DNA from: CAVVJA01 sp963801715
Lineage (GTDB): Bacteria; Actinomycetota; Actinomycetes; Mycobacteriales; Jatrophihabitantaceae
DNA: 64,000 nt
Direction: 5' to 3'
NCBI GenBank assembly: GCA_963801715.1
Contig: CAWDGB010000006.1
Span: forward strand, 55,003-119,002
Below are positions 38,582-49,296 of the stretch, piece by piece (the first letter of the stretch is position 1; every line of letters starts with the position of its first letter). The notes below the pieces were generated by a model, which did not search any database, was not told where the DNA came from, and saw only the letters and a program-made list of their open reading frames with translations. The position numbers were made by a program, and so were the translations under genes.

Positions 38582-41320
38582 TCAGACGCCGCCTCCCCCG
38601 ACGACTCCGTCACGAAATCGGGGGATTCGGCTTCGGCGGGCAGCTCGTTCGTCACTGCTCGGGAGCTGTCCGGCCGCGGTCACGTCGATCGCGGTCGCCA
38701 CCGCGTCCGCGGTACGCTGCTTCTGGACCTGGTTCGGCAGGCACATCCTCGGCAACGAGTACGCGGCTTCAGTCGGCTCGAGATCGCCCTGGTCGATGTC
38801 TGACCCATCGGGCCTCGCCGCGATGGCCGCCATCGCCGACGCCGCGGCTCGGCGCTGCTCGGAACTGCTAGCGGGTTCCGCGGCGTCGCTGGATTTCCCG
38901 GTCCGCCTGCGCCTCCCGCCCTTCGGCGACGCCGCCCCTTCATCAGCCGAGGATTCCTCTGCTCGGCGGTCGTCCACTGGCTCGTCGTGGATGATCAATC
39001 CCCGCCCGCCGCACGTCGGGCAGATCTCGCTGAACGCCTCCAGCAGGCCCTCTCCGACGCGCTTGCGGGTCATCTGCACCAGACCCAGCGACGTGACCTC
39101 GGCGACCTGATGCTTGGTCCGGTCCCGTCCGAGGCACTCGATGAGACGCCGCATGACCAGGTCACGGTTGCTCTCGAGCACCATGTCGATGAAGTCGATG
39201 ACGATGATGCCGCCGATATCGCGCAATCGCAGCTGGCGGACGATCTCCTCCGCGGCTTCGAGGTTGTTGCGCGTAACCGTTTGCTCGAGGTTTCCGCCGG
39301 CGCCGATGAACTTTCCGGTGTTCACATCGATGACGCTCATCGCCTCGGTGCGGTCGATAACGAGAGAACCCCCGGACGGAAGGAAGACCTTTCGGCTCAA
39401 GGCTTTGCTCAGCTGCTCATCGACGCGCAACTCGTGGAACAGATCGCCGTCGCCAGTGTGCTGGCTGACTCGATCGCGCAAATCAGGTGCGACTTCCGCT
39501 ACGTAGCTCGATACCGTCGACCAGGCCTGGTCGCCCTGGATGACGAGCCGGTCGAAGTCTTCGTTGAAGACGTCGCGCACGACGCGGATGGCCAGGTCCG
39601 GCTCGCCGTGAACGAGCATGGGCGCGGACTTGGGCTGCCGGGCTTTCTCCTGGATGGCGGTCCACTGAGCGGTCAGCCGCTCGACGTCATGCGTCAGCTC
39701 GTCTTCGGTAGCGCCCTCCGCCGCGGTGCGGATGATCACCCCGGCGTCTTCGGGCACGACCTTCTTCAGGATCGACTTCAACCGGTGCCGCTCGGTGTCG
39801 GGCAGCTTGCGGCTGATCCCGGTCATGCCACCGCGGGGAACGTAGACGAGGAACCGGCCCGGCAAGGAGATCTGGCTCGTCAGCCGGGCGCCTTTGTGGC
39901 CCACCGGGTCCTTGGTCACCTGCACCAGGATGGTGTCGCCCGACTTCAGGGCGTTCTCGATCGCGCGGGCTTTGCCTTCGAGGCCGGCAGCATCCCAGTT
40001 GACCTCGCCCGCGTACAGCACGCCGTTGCGCCCTTTGCCGATATCAACGAAGGCCGCTTCCATGCTGGGAAGGACGTTCTGCACCCGGCCCAGGTAGACG
40101 TTGCCCACGTAGGACGTAGCGGTCGCACGCGTGACGTAGTGCTCCACCAGGACGCCGTCCTCGAGGACCGCAATCTGGGTGCGATCGCCGAGCTCACGGA
40201 CAGCCATGGTCCGATCGACTGCTTCGCGGCGGGCCAGGAACTCGGCCTCGGTGAGGATGGGAGCGCGGCGGCGCCCCGAATCCCGCCCCTCCCGCCGACG
40301 CTGGCGCTTGGCCTCGAGGCGAGTCGACCCCCGGACGCCTCGCACCCCGTCGCCGCTCTCGTCCTCGGCGTCGCGAGCCCGGTTCTCTCGCACGTGGACG
40401 ACCGTGTCGGGCGGATCGTCGTCCGATCGACCTGCGGCTTCGTCGGCGCTGTCCGCCGAGCGGCGGCGACGGCGCCGCCGGCGCGGGGATGACGTGGACG
40501 TATCGGCTTGGGCAGTATCCGGCGACTCGCCGTCTTCGTCGGGCGTGCTGTCGTCACCGGCCGGGGTCTCGCTCGCCGGTGTGCCGTCCGCCGCCTCGGC
40601 GGCCTCCGTGCTCTCGTCGGCGTCTCGACGCCCACGACCCCGTCGGCCTCGGCGCCGCCGCCGCCGGGCGCCGGTCGCCTCCTCGGCGGCAATCTCGCGA
40701 ACCTCTTCTGGCTCGTCGATCACGGCCTCCGCCGCCTCGAGGGCGACGGCGGGTTGCTCGGCCGGGGCGACAGCTGCCGGCGTCATTCACGGCACCGTCT
40801 TGGGCTGTGGCTTTGGTCGCTCGCCGTCGACGCCGAGGGGCTGGCTCAGGTGCGTCAGCCGGTGCGACGAACACGACGCTGGGCGCGACCATCGTCGCGG
40901 GGATGACGTCGACCGCGTCCGCGGCGACGTCAGCGGTCGGAGTAGGCGGGGCCGCGGGCGCGGGAAGGGTCTCAGGCGGCGTGCTGGCTTCGGCAGCGAC
41001 CTTCTTCGCCGAACGTCGCCGGACCGGCCGCGCCGGCGCGAGCTCTGCGCCTGAGTTGCTTCGGTTTCCGCGGCCGCGGCAGCGGCTACGGCTTTGCGCG
41101 CGGTGCGCCGACGTGGTGTCCGGGCCGGAGCTCCGTCAGTTCCGGCGGATTCCGGCGCCTGGGTGGCTGACTCAGGCGACTTGTCGTTCGGGGCTGATTC
41201 GGGCGCCTCGGCGGTGCCGGCTGCTTTCTTGGCCCGGCTGCGCGCGCGGGGGGCTTTGACCGTGGGTGTGGGCGGTGCGGACGCAGGCGCGGTCCGTTCA
41301 GGGTTGTCAGGTTCGAGCAT
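38582..41320 (-). CDS. rne: ribonuclease E/G, with two compensating apparent indels in the N-terminal linker
   Basis: RNase E/G is the main endoribonuclease of RNA decay and rRNA processing. The catalytic half contains the S1 domain (YVGNVYLGRVQNVLPSMEAAFVDIGKGRNGVLYAGEVN), the DNase-I-like domain (VIDVNTGKFIG, GGIIVIDFIDM) and the zinc-link CPTCGGRG. The N-terminal 330 residues are Arg/Glu/Ala-rich and low complexity. From ATG 41320 the frame slips near 41040 (-1) and back near 40788 (+1, GTGAATGACG), bringing AKKVAAEASTPPETLPAP into phase. Without these changes the gene starts at ATG 40786. The C-terminus carries another basic, disordered tail. Confidence 0.88.
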
Positions 41321-41460
41321 CGGCTCGGGTCTCTCCGTTCGGCCTCCGGGCGCGCGACGCATGGGCGTCACTGCGGCCGCACGGAGGCGGTGTAGGCGGG
41401 CGCACCTCGGTGCGCGCGCGAAGTCTTGGTCGCTCGACCTGGCGCGGTCGAGCGGTGGTG

Positions 41461-42223
41461 CTACGACGTCGCTCGCCGTGAACGATCGGTAGCGAGCGGA
41501 TCGCCGACAGCGCCGGTCTCGTCGAGCGGCCCCTGCGCCACACGCATCGCTTGATAGGTCCACAGCGGAGCGTCGGGGGCGAGGCCGGCAACAAGACGCA
41601 ACGCTGCGACGATGTCGTCGGGTCGAACAGCAGGCGTCGACCTGCCGAACCACCGCCTCCATTATCGCATGCTCGGCTTTCGGGGGCACGTCGACGGTCG
41701 CATCCAGGATCGGGCCCCGTACGTCGACGGTCCGTCGTCCGTCTCTGGTCAATCGGTCAACCGACAGCTGTGCGCGAGCGAGCAGCCCGTCGACCAGCGG
41801 CTGCAGATCGTTGACAGTGAGATTGGCGAATTCCACCCGCCAGAGCGATGCCTCGAGCCGGTCAGCCAGACCTCCGGCACCCGCCTCGACCGCCTCCAGG
41901 ACGTCCACGCCCTCCGGCAACGCGGCGCCGAGACGCTCCCGCAGCTCGTTCAGATCGGCTACGGGTGCCTGCAGACCGATCTCCAGGTACTCCGCCTCGC
42001 TCGCGACGCCCGTCGGTGCGGCCCCGGCGTAGGAGATCTTGGGATGTGGCGTGAATCCGGCCGAAAAGGCCATCGGCACGCCCGCTCGTCGCAGGGCTCG
42101 CTCAAAGGCGCGCGCCAGGTCCCGGTGCGAAGCAAACCGCAGCCGACCGCGCTTGGTGTAGCGCAGCCGGATTCGCGCCACCACCGGCGGTGGCGGCGAT
42201 CCGGCAGGCTGGCGGGCGCGCAC
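41461..42223 (-). CDS. DUF2344 (TIGR03936) protein, apparent +1 frameshift
   Basis: This family lies beside, or is fused to, the following radical SAM protein in many bacteria. The N-terminus IRLRYTKRGRLRFASHRDLARAFERALRRAGVPMAFSAGFTPHPKISYA is diagnostic. The frame breaks near 41635-41642; removing one base leads to TPAVRPDDIVAALRLVAGLAPDAPLW and a stop at 41461, giving about 253 residues. Uncorrected, the frame would run into the RNase E linker. It starts 7 bp after the radical SAM gene, so they are cotranscribed. Confidence 0.85.
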
Positions 42224-42229
42224 CGGTGG

Positions 42230-44152
42230 TCAGGGAGCAGACGGGGCAAGTGGCAACAAAGTTCGCCCGGTTGGCCCGATTTGGACGTCCGTGCCCAGCG
42301 TCGTGCAGACGCCGCAGTCGAAGCAGGGTGTCCAACGGCAATCGTCCTGCTCGAATTCGGCCAGCGCATCCTGCCAGTCGTCCCAGAGCCATTGCTTGTC
42401 CAAGCCGGCGTCGAGGTGATCCCACGGCAGCGTCTCATCGGCGTCCCGCTCGCGGGTCGTGTACCACGCAAGATCGACGCCGAGAGGCGGCAGCACCTGC
42501 GCCGCCGCGGCCTTCCACCGGGTGTAGGAGAAGTGCTCGCTCCACCCGTCGAAGCGACCACCCTCGCGCCAGACCCGCTCGATGACCGCACCCACGCGGC
42601 GATCGCCGCGGGAAAGCAGCCCTTCGATGATCGACGGCTCGCCGTCGTGGTACCGCATTCCGACGTTGCGGCCGAGCGAGCGGTCGCCGTTGATGGCCGC
42701 CCGAAGCTTGCGGAGTCGGCCGTCGACGACCTCGACCGGCGCCTGGCTCGCCCACTGGAACGGCGTGTGCGGCTTCGGCACGAATCCGCCGATAGACACG
42801 GTGCACCGGATGTCCTTGCGACCCGTGACCTCGCGCCCTGCGCGGATAACGTCGTGCGCCATTTGGGCGATCTCGAGCACGTCTTCGTCGGTCTCGGTCG
42901 GGAGGCCGCACATGAAATACAGCTTGACCTGACGCCAGCCCTGCCCATAAGCGGCTGTGACGGTCCGAATCAGGTCGTCCTTGCTGACCATCTTGTTGAT
43001 CACCCGGCGGAGCCGTTCGCTGCCGCCCTCGGGCGCGAAGGTCAGACCCGAACGGCGACCATTGCGGGAGAACTCGTTGGCGAGATCGATGTTGAAGGCG
43101 TCCACCCGGGTCGACGGAAGGGACAGGGACACCTGCTCGCCCTCGTAGCGGTCGGCCAAACCCTTGGCGATCTCGCTGATCTCGGAATGGTCCGCGCTGG
43201 AAAGCGAGAGCAATCCCACCTCTTCGAACCCGGTTGCCGCGAGACCGTTCGCGACCATCTCGCCGATGCCGGTGATGCTCCGTTCCCGCACCGGGCGGGT
43301 GATCATGCCGGCTTGGCAGAAGCGACAGCCCCGCGTGCATCCGCGAAAGATCTCGACGCTCATCCGCTCGTGCACCGTCTCGGCCGTCGGAACGAGCGGG
43401 GCCTTCGGGTAGGGCCAGGAGTCGAGGTCCATGACCGTGTGCTTGGCCACCCTCGCGGGAATCCCTTGCCTATTAGGCACAACCTCGGCCAACCGACTGT
43501 CCGCGTGGTAACTCACGTCGTAGAAGCGCGGCACATAGACGCCACCGATTGCCGCCAGCCGGGCCAGTGTGTCGTCCCGGCCGACTCGGTCGCGCTTCGC
43601 GTCACGGACAATATCCGTGATCACGCCCACGGCCTGCTCACCGTCGCCGAGTAGGGCGGCATCGATGAAGTCCGCGATCGGCTCTGGGTTGAACGCAGCG
43701 TGCCCACCAGCGATGACCAGCGGATGGGAGTCGTCGCGGTCGACGGCGTGCAGGGGGATGCCCGCAAGATCGAGCGCCGTCAGCAGGTTGGTGTAGCCGA
43801 GCTCAGTGGCGAAACTGACGCCCAGCAGGTCGAATGCGGCCACCGGTCGGTGCGCATCGACTGTGAACTGGCCTATCCCGTGCTCACGCAGCAGCGCCTC
43901 GAGGTCGGGCCACACCGCGTACGTGCGCTCGGCCAGGGCGTCGGGGCGCTCGTTGATCACTTCGTAGAGGATCTGCACGCCCTGGTTCGGCAGCCCGACC
44001 TCGTACGCATCCGGGTACATGAGCGCCCAGTGCACCTCCACGTCGTCCCACGCCTTGATCTGGGCGTTCAATTCCCCGCCGACGTACTGGATCGGCTTGC
44101 TGACCCGGGCCAGCAGCGGCTCCAAGCGGGGGAACAGGGACTCGACGGTCAC
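42230..44152 (-). CDS. TIGR03960-type B12-binding radical SAM protein
   Basis: A 640-residue protein with an N-terminal cobalamin-binding-like domain (HWALMYPDAYEVGLPNQG onward) and a radical SAM domain with RGCTRGCRFCQAG (CxxxCxxC near residue 273). It ends with a C-terminal motif CRWTPCFDCGVC that may bind a second cluster. Together with the DUF2344 partner it is thought to act in RNA or ribosome modification, but the reaction is unknown. The position upstream of rne is conserved in streptomycetes. Confidence 0.9.
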   Translation of the reverse strand: MTVESLFPRLEPLLARVSKPIQYVGGELNAQIKAWDDVEVHWALMYPDAYEVGLPNQGVQILYEVINERPDALAERTYAVWPDLEALLREHGIGQFTVDAHRPVAAFDLLGVSFATELGYTNLLTALDLAGIPLHAVDRDDSHPLVIAGGHAAFNPEPIADFIDAALLGDGEQAVGVITDIVRDAKRDRVGRDDTLARLAAIGGVYVPRFYDVSYHADSRLAEVVPNRQGIPARVAKHTVMDLDSWPYPKAPLVPTAETVHERMSVEIFRGCTRGCRFCQAGMITRPVRERSITGIGEMVANGLAATGFEEVGLLSLSSADHSEISEIAKGLADRYEGEQVSLSLPSTRVDAFNIDLANEFSRNGRRSGLTFAPEGGSERLRRVINKMVSKDDLIRTVTAAYGQGWRQVKLYFMCGLPTETDEDVLEIAQMAHDVIRAGREVTGRKDIRCTVSIGGFVPKPHTPFQWASQAPVEVVDGRLRKLRAAINGDRSLGRNVGMRYHDGEPSIIEGLLSRGDRRVGAVIERVWREGGRFDGWSEHFSYTRWKAAAAQVLPPLGVDLAWYTTRERDADETLPWDHLDAGLDKQWLWDDWQDALAEFEQDDCRWTPCFDCGVCTTLGTDVQIGPTGRTLLPLAPSAP

Positions 44153-44223
44153 GCTGCACCATGCTACGGCGCACTGATCGGCCGGCTGGGCTCTCGCCAG
44201 GCCCGAGCGCTAAACACTCGCGC

Positions 44224-44652
44224 CTATGACTCGGGAAACCACAGCCCGACTTCTCGAGCGGCCGACTCGGTCGAATCCGAGCCATGCACCAAGTTCTGCT
44301 GGACCCGCAGCCCCCAGTCCCGGCCGAGGTCACCGCGGATGGTGCCGGGCGCGGCTAAGGTCGGATCGGTGGCACCCGCGAGCAGCCGGAAGCCCTCGAT
44401 CACCCGATGCCCTTCGGCGACGAGCGAGACGATCGGCCCGGACAGCATGAACTCCACCAACGGCTGGTAGAACGGCTTGCCGACGTGCTCGGCGTAATGC
44501 CGAGCGAGCAACTCCGGGTCGGCCAGTCGCATGCGCAGCGCGCCGATCCGGTAGCCCTTCGACTCGATTCGCCGGATGATCTCACCGGATAGGCCGCGAG
44601 CTACCCCGTCCGGCTTGACGAGCACAAGCGTGCGTTCCACGGCTGCGGTCAC
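44224..44652 (-). CDS. ndk: nucleoside-diphosphate kinase
   Basis: Ndk transfers phosphate between nucleoside tri- and diphosphates through a phosphohistidine. The 142-residue protein has the active-site motif NLVHGSDS with His123, and RTLVLVKPDGVARGL near the N-terminus. It is the first of two small genes downstream of folC. The length matches the family. Confidence 0.97.
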   Translation of the reverse strand: MTAAVERTLVLVKPDGVARGLSGEIIRRIESKGYRIGALRMRLADPELLARHYAEHVGKPFYQPLVEFMLSGPIVSLVAEGHRVIEGFRLLAGATDPTLAAPGTIRGDLGRDWGLRVQQNLVHGSDSTESAAREVGLWFPES

Positions 44653-44706
44653 GGCTCGTGAGTCTATGACCCACGAGAGCTCGGGACTCGACGTATACCG
44701 ACGGGA

Positions 44707-45201
44707 TTAGGAGATCAACATGCGAATGCCGCCAGGTGTGCCCACGAGTTCGTGGCGCAGATTGAGCAAGTAGAGCCAGGCCCCGAGGAAGATCGCCGCC
44801 ACGATCAGGAACCCGAAAACCCACAGTCCTATGGCAAACATGGGCAGCTGCAATGCCGACCCGACCGCGATCCCGAACCGCCGACGGACGACGAGTCCAG
44901 CTGCCACCAGCACGACCACGAACCCGATCAACAGACCGGTCTTTACGCCGGTCAAGCCCACCGACGTCTGCGCGATTGCTCGCGGCACGAGCAGCACGCA
45001 AAGGGCCTCGAGCCAGAGGACGGCAGCCAATGCTCGCGAGATTGATTTGTCGGCACGCGCGGCCCGCTCCGCGTGCTCTTGCGGGGTGAGTTCGATCGGC
45101 TCCGGCGGCGGCTCGCCGCTGGTTTCGCTGCGTCCGCTCGGCTCGGTGGCCTCGTCCGGCGCCCGCCGGCCGTCGACGGCGTCGTCCCGGTCTTCGGTCA
45201 C
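44707..45201 (-). CDS. DUF4233 membrane protein
   Basis: A 164-residue protein with a charged N-terminal region of about 50 residues and four predicted helices (LAAVLWLEALCVLLVPRAIAQ, LLIGFVVVLVAAGLVV, SALQLPMFAIGLWVFGFLIVAAIFLGAWLYLL). It belongs to the DUF4233 family found between folC and ndk in actinobacteria. The start overlaps the folC end by 4 bp. Its function is unknown. Confidence 0.85.
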   Translation of the reverse strand: MTEDRDDAVDGRRAPDEATEPSGRSETSGEPPPEPIELTPQEHAERAARADKSISRALAAVLWLEALCVLLVPRAIAQTSVGLTGVKTGLLIGFVVVLVAAGLVVRRRFGIAVGSALQLPMFAIGLWVFGFLIVAAIFLGAWLYLLNLRHELVGTPGGIRMLIS

Positions 45202-46574
45202 GGTCCCGGCCGGACAAGCAGGGTGCGCGCTTCGCCGGCGGTAATTACCGATCCGGTGATCAGCACGCCGGCGCCGGCGAGAATGTCCTCGTCGCTCTCT
45301 TCGGCCAGCCGGACCGCCGTCTCGATCGCGTCGTCGAGCCGTGGTTCGACGGTGACGCGATCGGCCCCGAAGATCTCGACCGCCACCGCGCCCAAGGCAT
45401 CCGCGGGCAGCGCACGCGGGGAGGAGTTCTGCGTCGTGACGATCTCGTCGAGAACGACTTCGAGTGGGCGAAGCAGTCCGGGGATGTCCTTGTCGGCCAG
45501 CACGCCGACCACACCGATCAGTCGCCGGAAGTCGAACGCCTCTACGAGGGCGGCGACCGAGGCGGCCATCCCGTGGGGGTTATGGGCCGCGTCGAGCAAG
45601 ATCGTCGGTGCGGATCGAACCGCCTCCAGCCGGCCGGGCGATCGGACGGATGCCAATGCGGCGCGCACGGTTTCGACGTCGATCGGCCCAGAGGCCGCTC
45701 CGGCGCCGAAGAAGGCCTCCGTCGCTGCCAGCGCCACGACTGCGTTCTCCGCTTGATGGGCCCCGTGCAGCGGCAGGAATATCTCCTCGTACACGCCGCC
45801 GAGGCCCTGCAGCGTGAGAACCTGGCCGCCCACCGCCACGGAGCGATCCAGCACGCCGAACTCCGACCCCTCGCGAGCCACCGCGGCCCCTACCTTCGCC
45901 GCTCGGTTGAGCAGTTCGGTGGCCGCTTCCTGCTGCTGCGAGGCCAAGATCGCGACGGCGTCGGGCTTGATGATTCCGGCCTTTTCGCGAGCGATCGACG
46001 TTATGGTTCCGCCTAGCAACGCCGTGTGATCCAGATCGACCGGAGTGACCACGGCGATCTGCGCGTCCAGCACATTGGTGGCATCCCATTCCCCACCAAG
46101 ACCGACCTCGACGACCGCTACGTCGACCGGCGCGTCGGCGAACGCGGCGAACGCGAGTGCGGTCATCACCTCGAAGAAGGACAACTTGGTCTCGAACTGA
46201 CCGTCGACCAGTTGTACGTACGGCAGGATTTCCTCGTAGGTCTCGACGAATCGGCGGGCCGAGATGGGCTCGCCCGACAGCACGATCCGTTCGGTGATCG
46301 AGGACAGGTGCGGGCTGGTGTAGCGCCCGGTGCGCAATCCGAACGCATAAAGAATCTCTTCGATCATCCGCGCCGTGGTCGTCTTGCCGTTGGTCCCGGT
46401 GAGGTGGATCGAGCGGTAGCTGCGCTGCGGTTCGCCGAGCAGGTCGACGAGCGCGGCAATGCGTTCCTTCGTCGGGTGGATGCGTCCCTCGCCCCACCGG
46501 CTGGTGATTTGCGCCTCGGCCTCCCGGAGGCGCGTCACGTACTGGTCGGCGTCGGCAGGCGCGGAAGGAGCCAC
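45198..46574 (-). CDS. folC: bifunctional folylpolyglutamate synthase/dihydrofolate synthase
   Basis: FolC adds glutamates to folate and, in the bifunctional form, makes dihydrofolate. The 458-residue protein has the Mur-ligase P-loop TGTNGKTTTARM near residue 60, FFEVMTALAFAAFADAPVDVAVVEVGLGGEWDATNV (the metal and dihydropteroate site), and HNPHGMAA near residue 320. It follows valS with 96 bp between and is coupled to the DUF4233 gene. Confidence 0.95.
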   Translation of the reverse strand: MAPSAPADADQYVTRLREAEAQITSRWGEGRIHPTKERIAALVDLLGEPQRSYRSIHLTGTNGKTTTARMIEEILYAFGLRTGRYTSPHLSSITERIVLSGEPISARRFVETYEEILPYVQLVDGQFETKLSFFEVMTALAFAAFADAPVDVAVVEVGLGGEWDATNVLDAQIAVVTPVDLDHTALLGGTITSIAREKAGIIKPDAVAILASQQQEAATELLNRAAKVGAAVAREGSEFGVLDRSVAVGGQVLTLQGLGGVYEEIFLPLHGAHQAENAVVALAATEAFFGAGAASGPIDVETVRAALASVRSPGRLEAVRSAPTILLDAAHNPHGMAASVAALVEAFDFRRLIGVVGVLADKDIPGLLRPLEVVLDEIVTTQNSSPRALPADALGAVAVEIFGADRVTVEPRLDDAIETAVRLAEESDEDILAGAGVLITGSVITAGEARTLLVRPGP

Positions 46575-46650
46575 GCCAGGCGAGTCTACGAGCGTTGCGA
46601 GCGGAGGGGGTCGCCTGTCGGTCGGCGATCGGGTTCGGCCTCGGTCCCGA

Positions 46651-46675
46651 TCGGTGCTCAGGGTCGGTGCTCAGG
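46651..46675. repeat. 12-bp tandem direct repeat at the valS 3' end
   Basis: TCGGTGCTCAGG occurs at 46651-46662 and again at 46664-46675 with a single base between the copies; the second copy includes the valS stop codon. It may be a local slippage duplication and has no evident function. Confidence 0.5.
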
Positions 46676-49259
46676 CGGTGGGAAGCGCGGCCAGCGCCGC
46701 CTCGATCCGCGCGATGTCCGCCTCCGCCGCCACCAGCCGGTCCCGCGTCTTCGCAACCACCGGGCCCGGTGCCTTCTCGGCAAACGACGGGTTGGCCAGC
46801 TTGGCCGCTGTCTTGTCCCGTTCCTGGAATGCGGCCGCGAGGTCCTTGCCGTAGCGGGCCCGCTCGGCCGCGACGTCCACCGTGCCGGACAGATCCACCT
46901 CGACCAGCACCCCGCCTGGCACTGTCACGGATGCGGTCGGCTGAAACGAGGCGCCTGGCTCCTCCAAGCGGAGCAGCCAGCGAGCCTCAGCCACACCGTC
47001 GACCAGCCCGCGGATGCGCGCCGGAATGCGCGCGGACGGTCTGAGTCCTTGATCTGCGCGGAAGCGACGACCCTCGGATACCACCGCTTGGACGCGGGCA
47101 ATCTGCGCCTCAGCGGTCCGATCCGCCCGGCCGGGCTCGGCGATAGGCCAGGGTGCGATCACGATCGACTCGCGACCGGTCAGGGTCGTCCACAGCACTT
47201 CGGTCACGAACGGCATCAGCGGGTGCAGAAGTCGCAGCAGTACGTCGAGCACCTCGCCAAGCACTCGCCGCGTGACATCGCCACGCGGGCCGGGAAGGGT
47301 GACCTTGGCGAGCTCCACGTACCAGTCGCACACCTCGTCCCACGCGAAGTGGTAGAGGGCGGTTGCCACCTTCGCGAATTCGAACCGCTCATAGAGATCA
47401 TCTGTCTCGCGGATCACGGCCTGCAACCGTGACACGATCCACGCGTCGGCGCCGGTCAGATCTCCGGGCAGTTCGCCCTCGACAGTGGCCCCGTTCAGCA
47501 GCGCGAAGCGGGCGGCGTTCCACAGCTTGGTGCCGAAGTTGCGCGACCCGGCCACCCACTCCTCGTCGATCGGAACGTCGACGCCAGGATTGGCGCCACG
47601 GGCAAAGGTGAACCGAACCGCGTCCGCGCCGTAGGTGTCGATCCACTCGAGCGGATCGACGACATTTCCTTTGGATTTCGACATCTTCCGGCCGACCTTG
47701 TCGCGGATGAGGCCGGTGAGGGCAACAGTGCGGAACGGGACGTCGTCCATCGCGTAGAGGCCGAACATCATCATCCGGACGACCCAGAAGAAGATGATGT
47801 CGTAGCCGGTCAACAAAACGTCCGTGGGATAGAACCGCCGAAGGTCAGGCGTGTCCTCAGGCCAGCCCAGGGTCGAAAAAGGCCATAGCGCCGACGAGAA
47901 CCACGTGTCGAGAACGTCCGGATCCTGGGTCCAGCCGGCCGGTGGTGTCTCATCCGGACCGAAGCCGGCGTCGTCGCCGTCGGGCGAGTACCAGACCGGG
48001 ATGCGATGCCCCCACCAGAGCTGGCGGCTGATGCACCAGTCGTGCATCGAGTCGACCCAGTCGAAGTACCGCGGCGCGAGGGATGCCGGAAGGATGCGGG
48101 TTCGACCGGCGCGCACGGCCTCGCCGGCCGCGCGGGCCAGCGGCGCCACCCGCACGAACCACTGCAGTGACAGTCGCGGCTCGATCACCGAGTTGCATCG
48201 ATCGCAATGTCCGACCGCGTGCACGTACGGACGTCGCTCGGCAACGATCTGACCGTCCTCACGCAGTGCGGCCACCATAGCCGCGCGCGCCTCGAATCGG
48301 TCCAACCCACGGAAGGGCCCGGGTGCGGTGATGATCGCCCGCTCGTCCATGATCACCAGATTGGGCAACCCGTGACGTTGCCCGATCTCGAAATCGTTGG
48401 GGTCATGGGCCGGCGTCACCTTGACTGCCCCGGTGCCGAAAGACGGGTCGACTTGATCATCCGCGATGATGGGAATTACCCGGTTGGTCAGCGGTAACGT
48501 CACTGTTCGACCTACCAGGTGGGCATACCGCGCGTCGTCCGGATGAACCGCCACGGCCGTGTCGCCCAGCATGGTTTCCACCCGCGTCGTGGCAACGACG
48601 ACGGAGTCGCTGCCCTCGCCGTATCGGATCGAGATGAGTTCCCCGTCGTCGTCGGAATGATCAACCTCGATGTCCGAGAGTGCGGTCAAGTCACGCGGGC
48701 ACCAGTTGATGATGCGTTCCGCGCGGTAGATCAAATCGTCGTCGTAGAGTCGCTTGAAGATCGTCTGGACGGCGCGGGAGAGACCTTCGTCGAGAGTGAA
48801 GCGTTCGCGAGTCCAGTCGACGCTGTCGCCGAGCCGGCGCATCTGGCCGAGGATCTTGCCGCCGTACTCCTCCTTCCACTCCCACGTCTTGGCAATGAAC
48901 TCCTCGCGGCTGTAGTCGAATCGGCCTTTGCCTTCCGTTTCCGCGAGGTGCCGTTCGACAAGGTTTTGCACCGAGATACTGGCGTGATCCATGCCCGGGA
49001 GCCATAACGTCTCGTAGCCCTGCATGCGCTTGCGACGCACAATCGCGTCCATCAGCGTGTGCCCGAGTGCATGGCCGACATGCAGGCTTCCCGTGACGTT
49101 AGGCGGTGGAATCACCATGGAGAAGGTCGGGCGATCGCTCGTCACATCCGCGGTGAAGTAGCCTCGCTCGACCCATCGCTCGTATAGCGAGCCCTCCACT
49201 GCCGAAGGCTCGAACTGGACAGGCAGGGTCGTCTTTGCCGAGGTGTCGGGCACGGTCAC
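46671..49259 (-). CDS. valS: valyl-tRNA synthetase
   Basis: ValS charges tRNA-Val. The 862-residue class I enzyme has the HIGH motif HVGH (60-63, PPPNVTGSLHVGHALGH), the KMSKS loop (GRKMSKSKGNVVDP), and a C-terminal coiled-coil arm (residues about 795-860, AAERARYGKDLAAAFQERDKTAAKLANPSFAEKAP) with the usual tRNA-binding spacing. Only 37 bases separate it from the divergent GNAT gene, leaving no room for a long leader or T-box. Confidence 0.97.
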   Translation of the reverse strand: MTVPDTSAKTTLPVQFEPSAVEGSLYERWVERGYFTADVTSDRPTFSMVIPPPNVTGSLHVGHALGHTLMDAIVRRKRMQGYETLWLPGMDHASISVQNLVERHLAETEGKGRFDYSREEFIAKTWEWKEEYGGKILGQMRRLGDSVDWTRERFTLDEGLSRAVQTIFKRLYDDDLIYRAERIINWCPRDLTALSDIEVDHSDDDGELISIRYGEGSDSVVVATTRVETMLGDTAVAVHPDDARYAHLVGRTVTLPLTNRVIPIIADDQVDPSFGTGAVKVTPAHDPNDFEIGQRHGLPNLVIMDERAIITAPGPFRGLDRFEARAAMVAALREDGQIVAERRPYVHAVGHCDRCNSVIEPRLSLQWFVRVAPLARAAGEAVRAGRTRILPASLAPRYFDWVDSMHDWCISRQLWWGHRIPVWYSPDGDDAGFGPDETPPAGWTQDPDVLDTWFSSALWPFSTLGWPEDTPDLRRFYPTDVLLTGYDIIFFWVVRMMMFGLYAMDDVPFRTVALTGLIRDKVGRKMSKSKGNVVDPLEWIDTYGADAVRFTFARGANPGVDVPIDEEWVAGSRNFGTKLWNAARFALLNGATVEGELPGDLTGADAWIVSRLQAVIRETDDLYERFEFAKVATALYHFAWDEVCDWYVELAKVTLPGPRGDVTRRVLGEVLDVLLRLLHPLMPFVTEVLWTTLTGRESIVIAPWPIAEPGRADRTAEAQIARVQAVVSEGRRFRADQGLRPSARIPARIRGLVDGVAEARWLLRLEEPGASFQPTASVTVPGGVLVEVDLSGTVDVAAERARYGKDLAAAFQERDKTAAKLANPSFAEKAPGPVVAKTRDRLVAAEADIARIEAALAALPTA

Positions 49260-49296
49260 ATCAGCATCGTACGGACGCCCGTGAGCAGGAATTCCC

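Noticed and set aside
40787..41460. The DUF2344 frame extending to 40787 as a fused C-terminal domain
   Set aside because: After the frameshift the text belongs to the RNase E linker region; correcting one base gives a normal stop at 41461.
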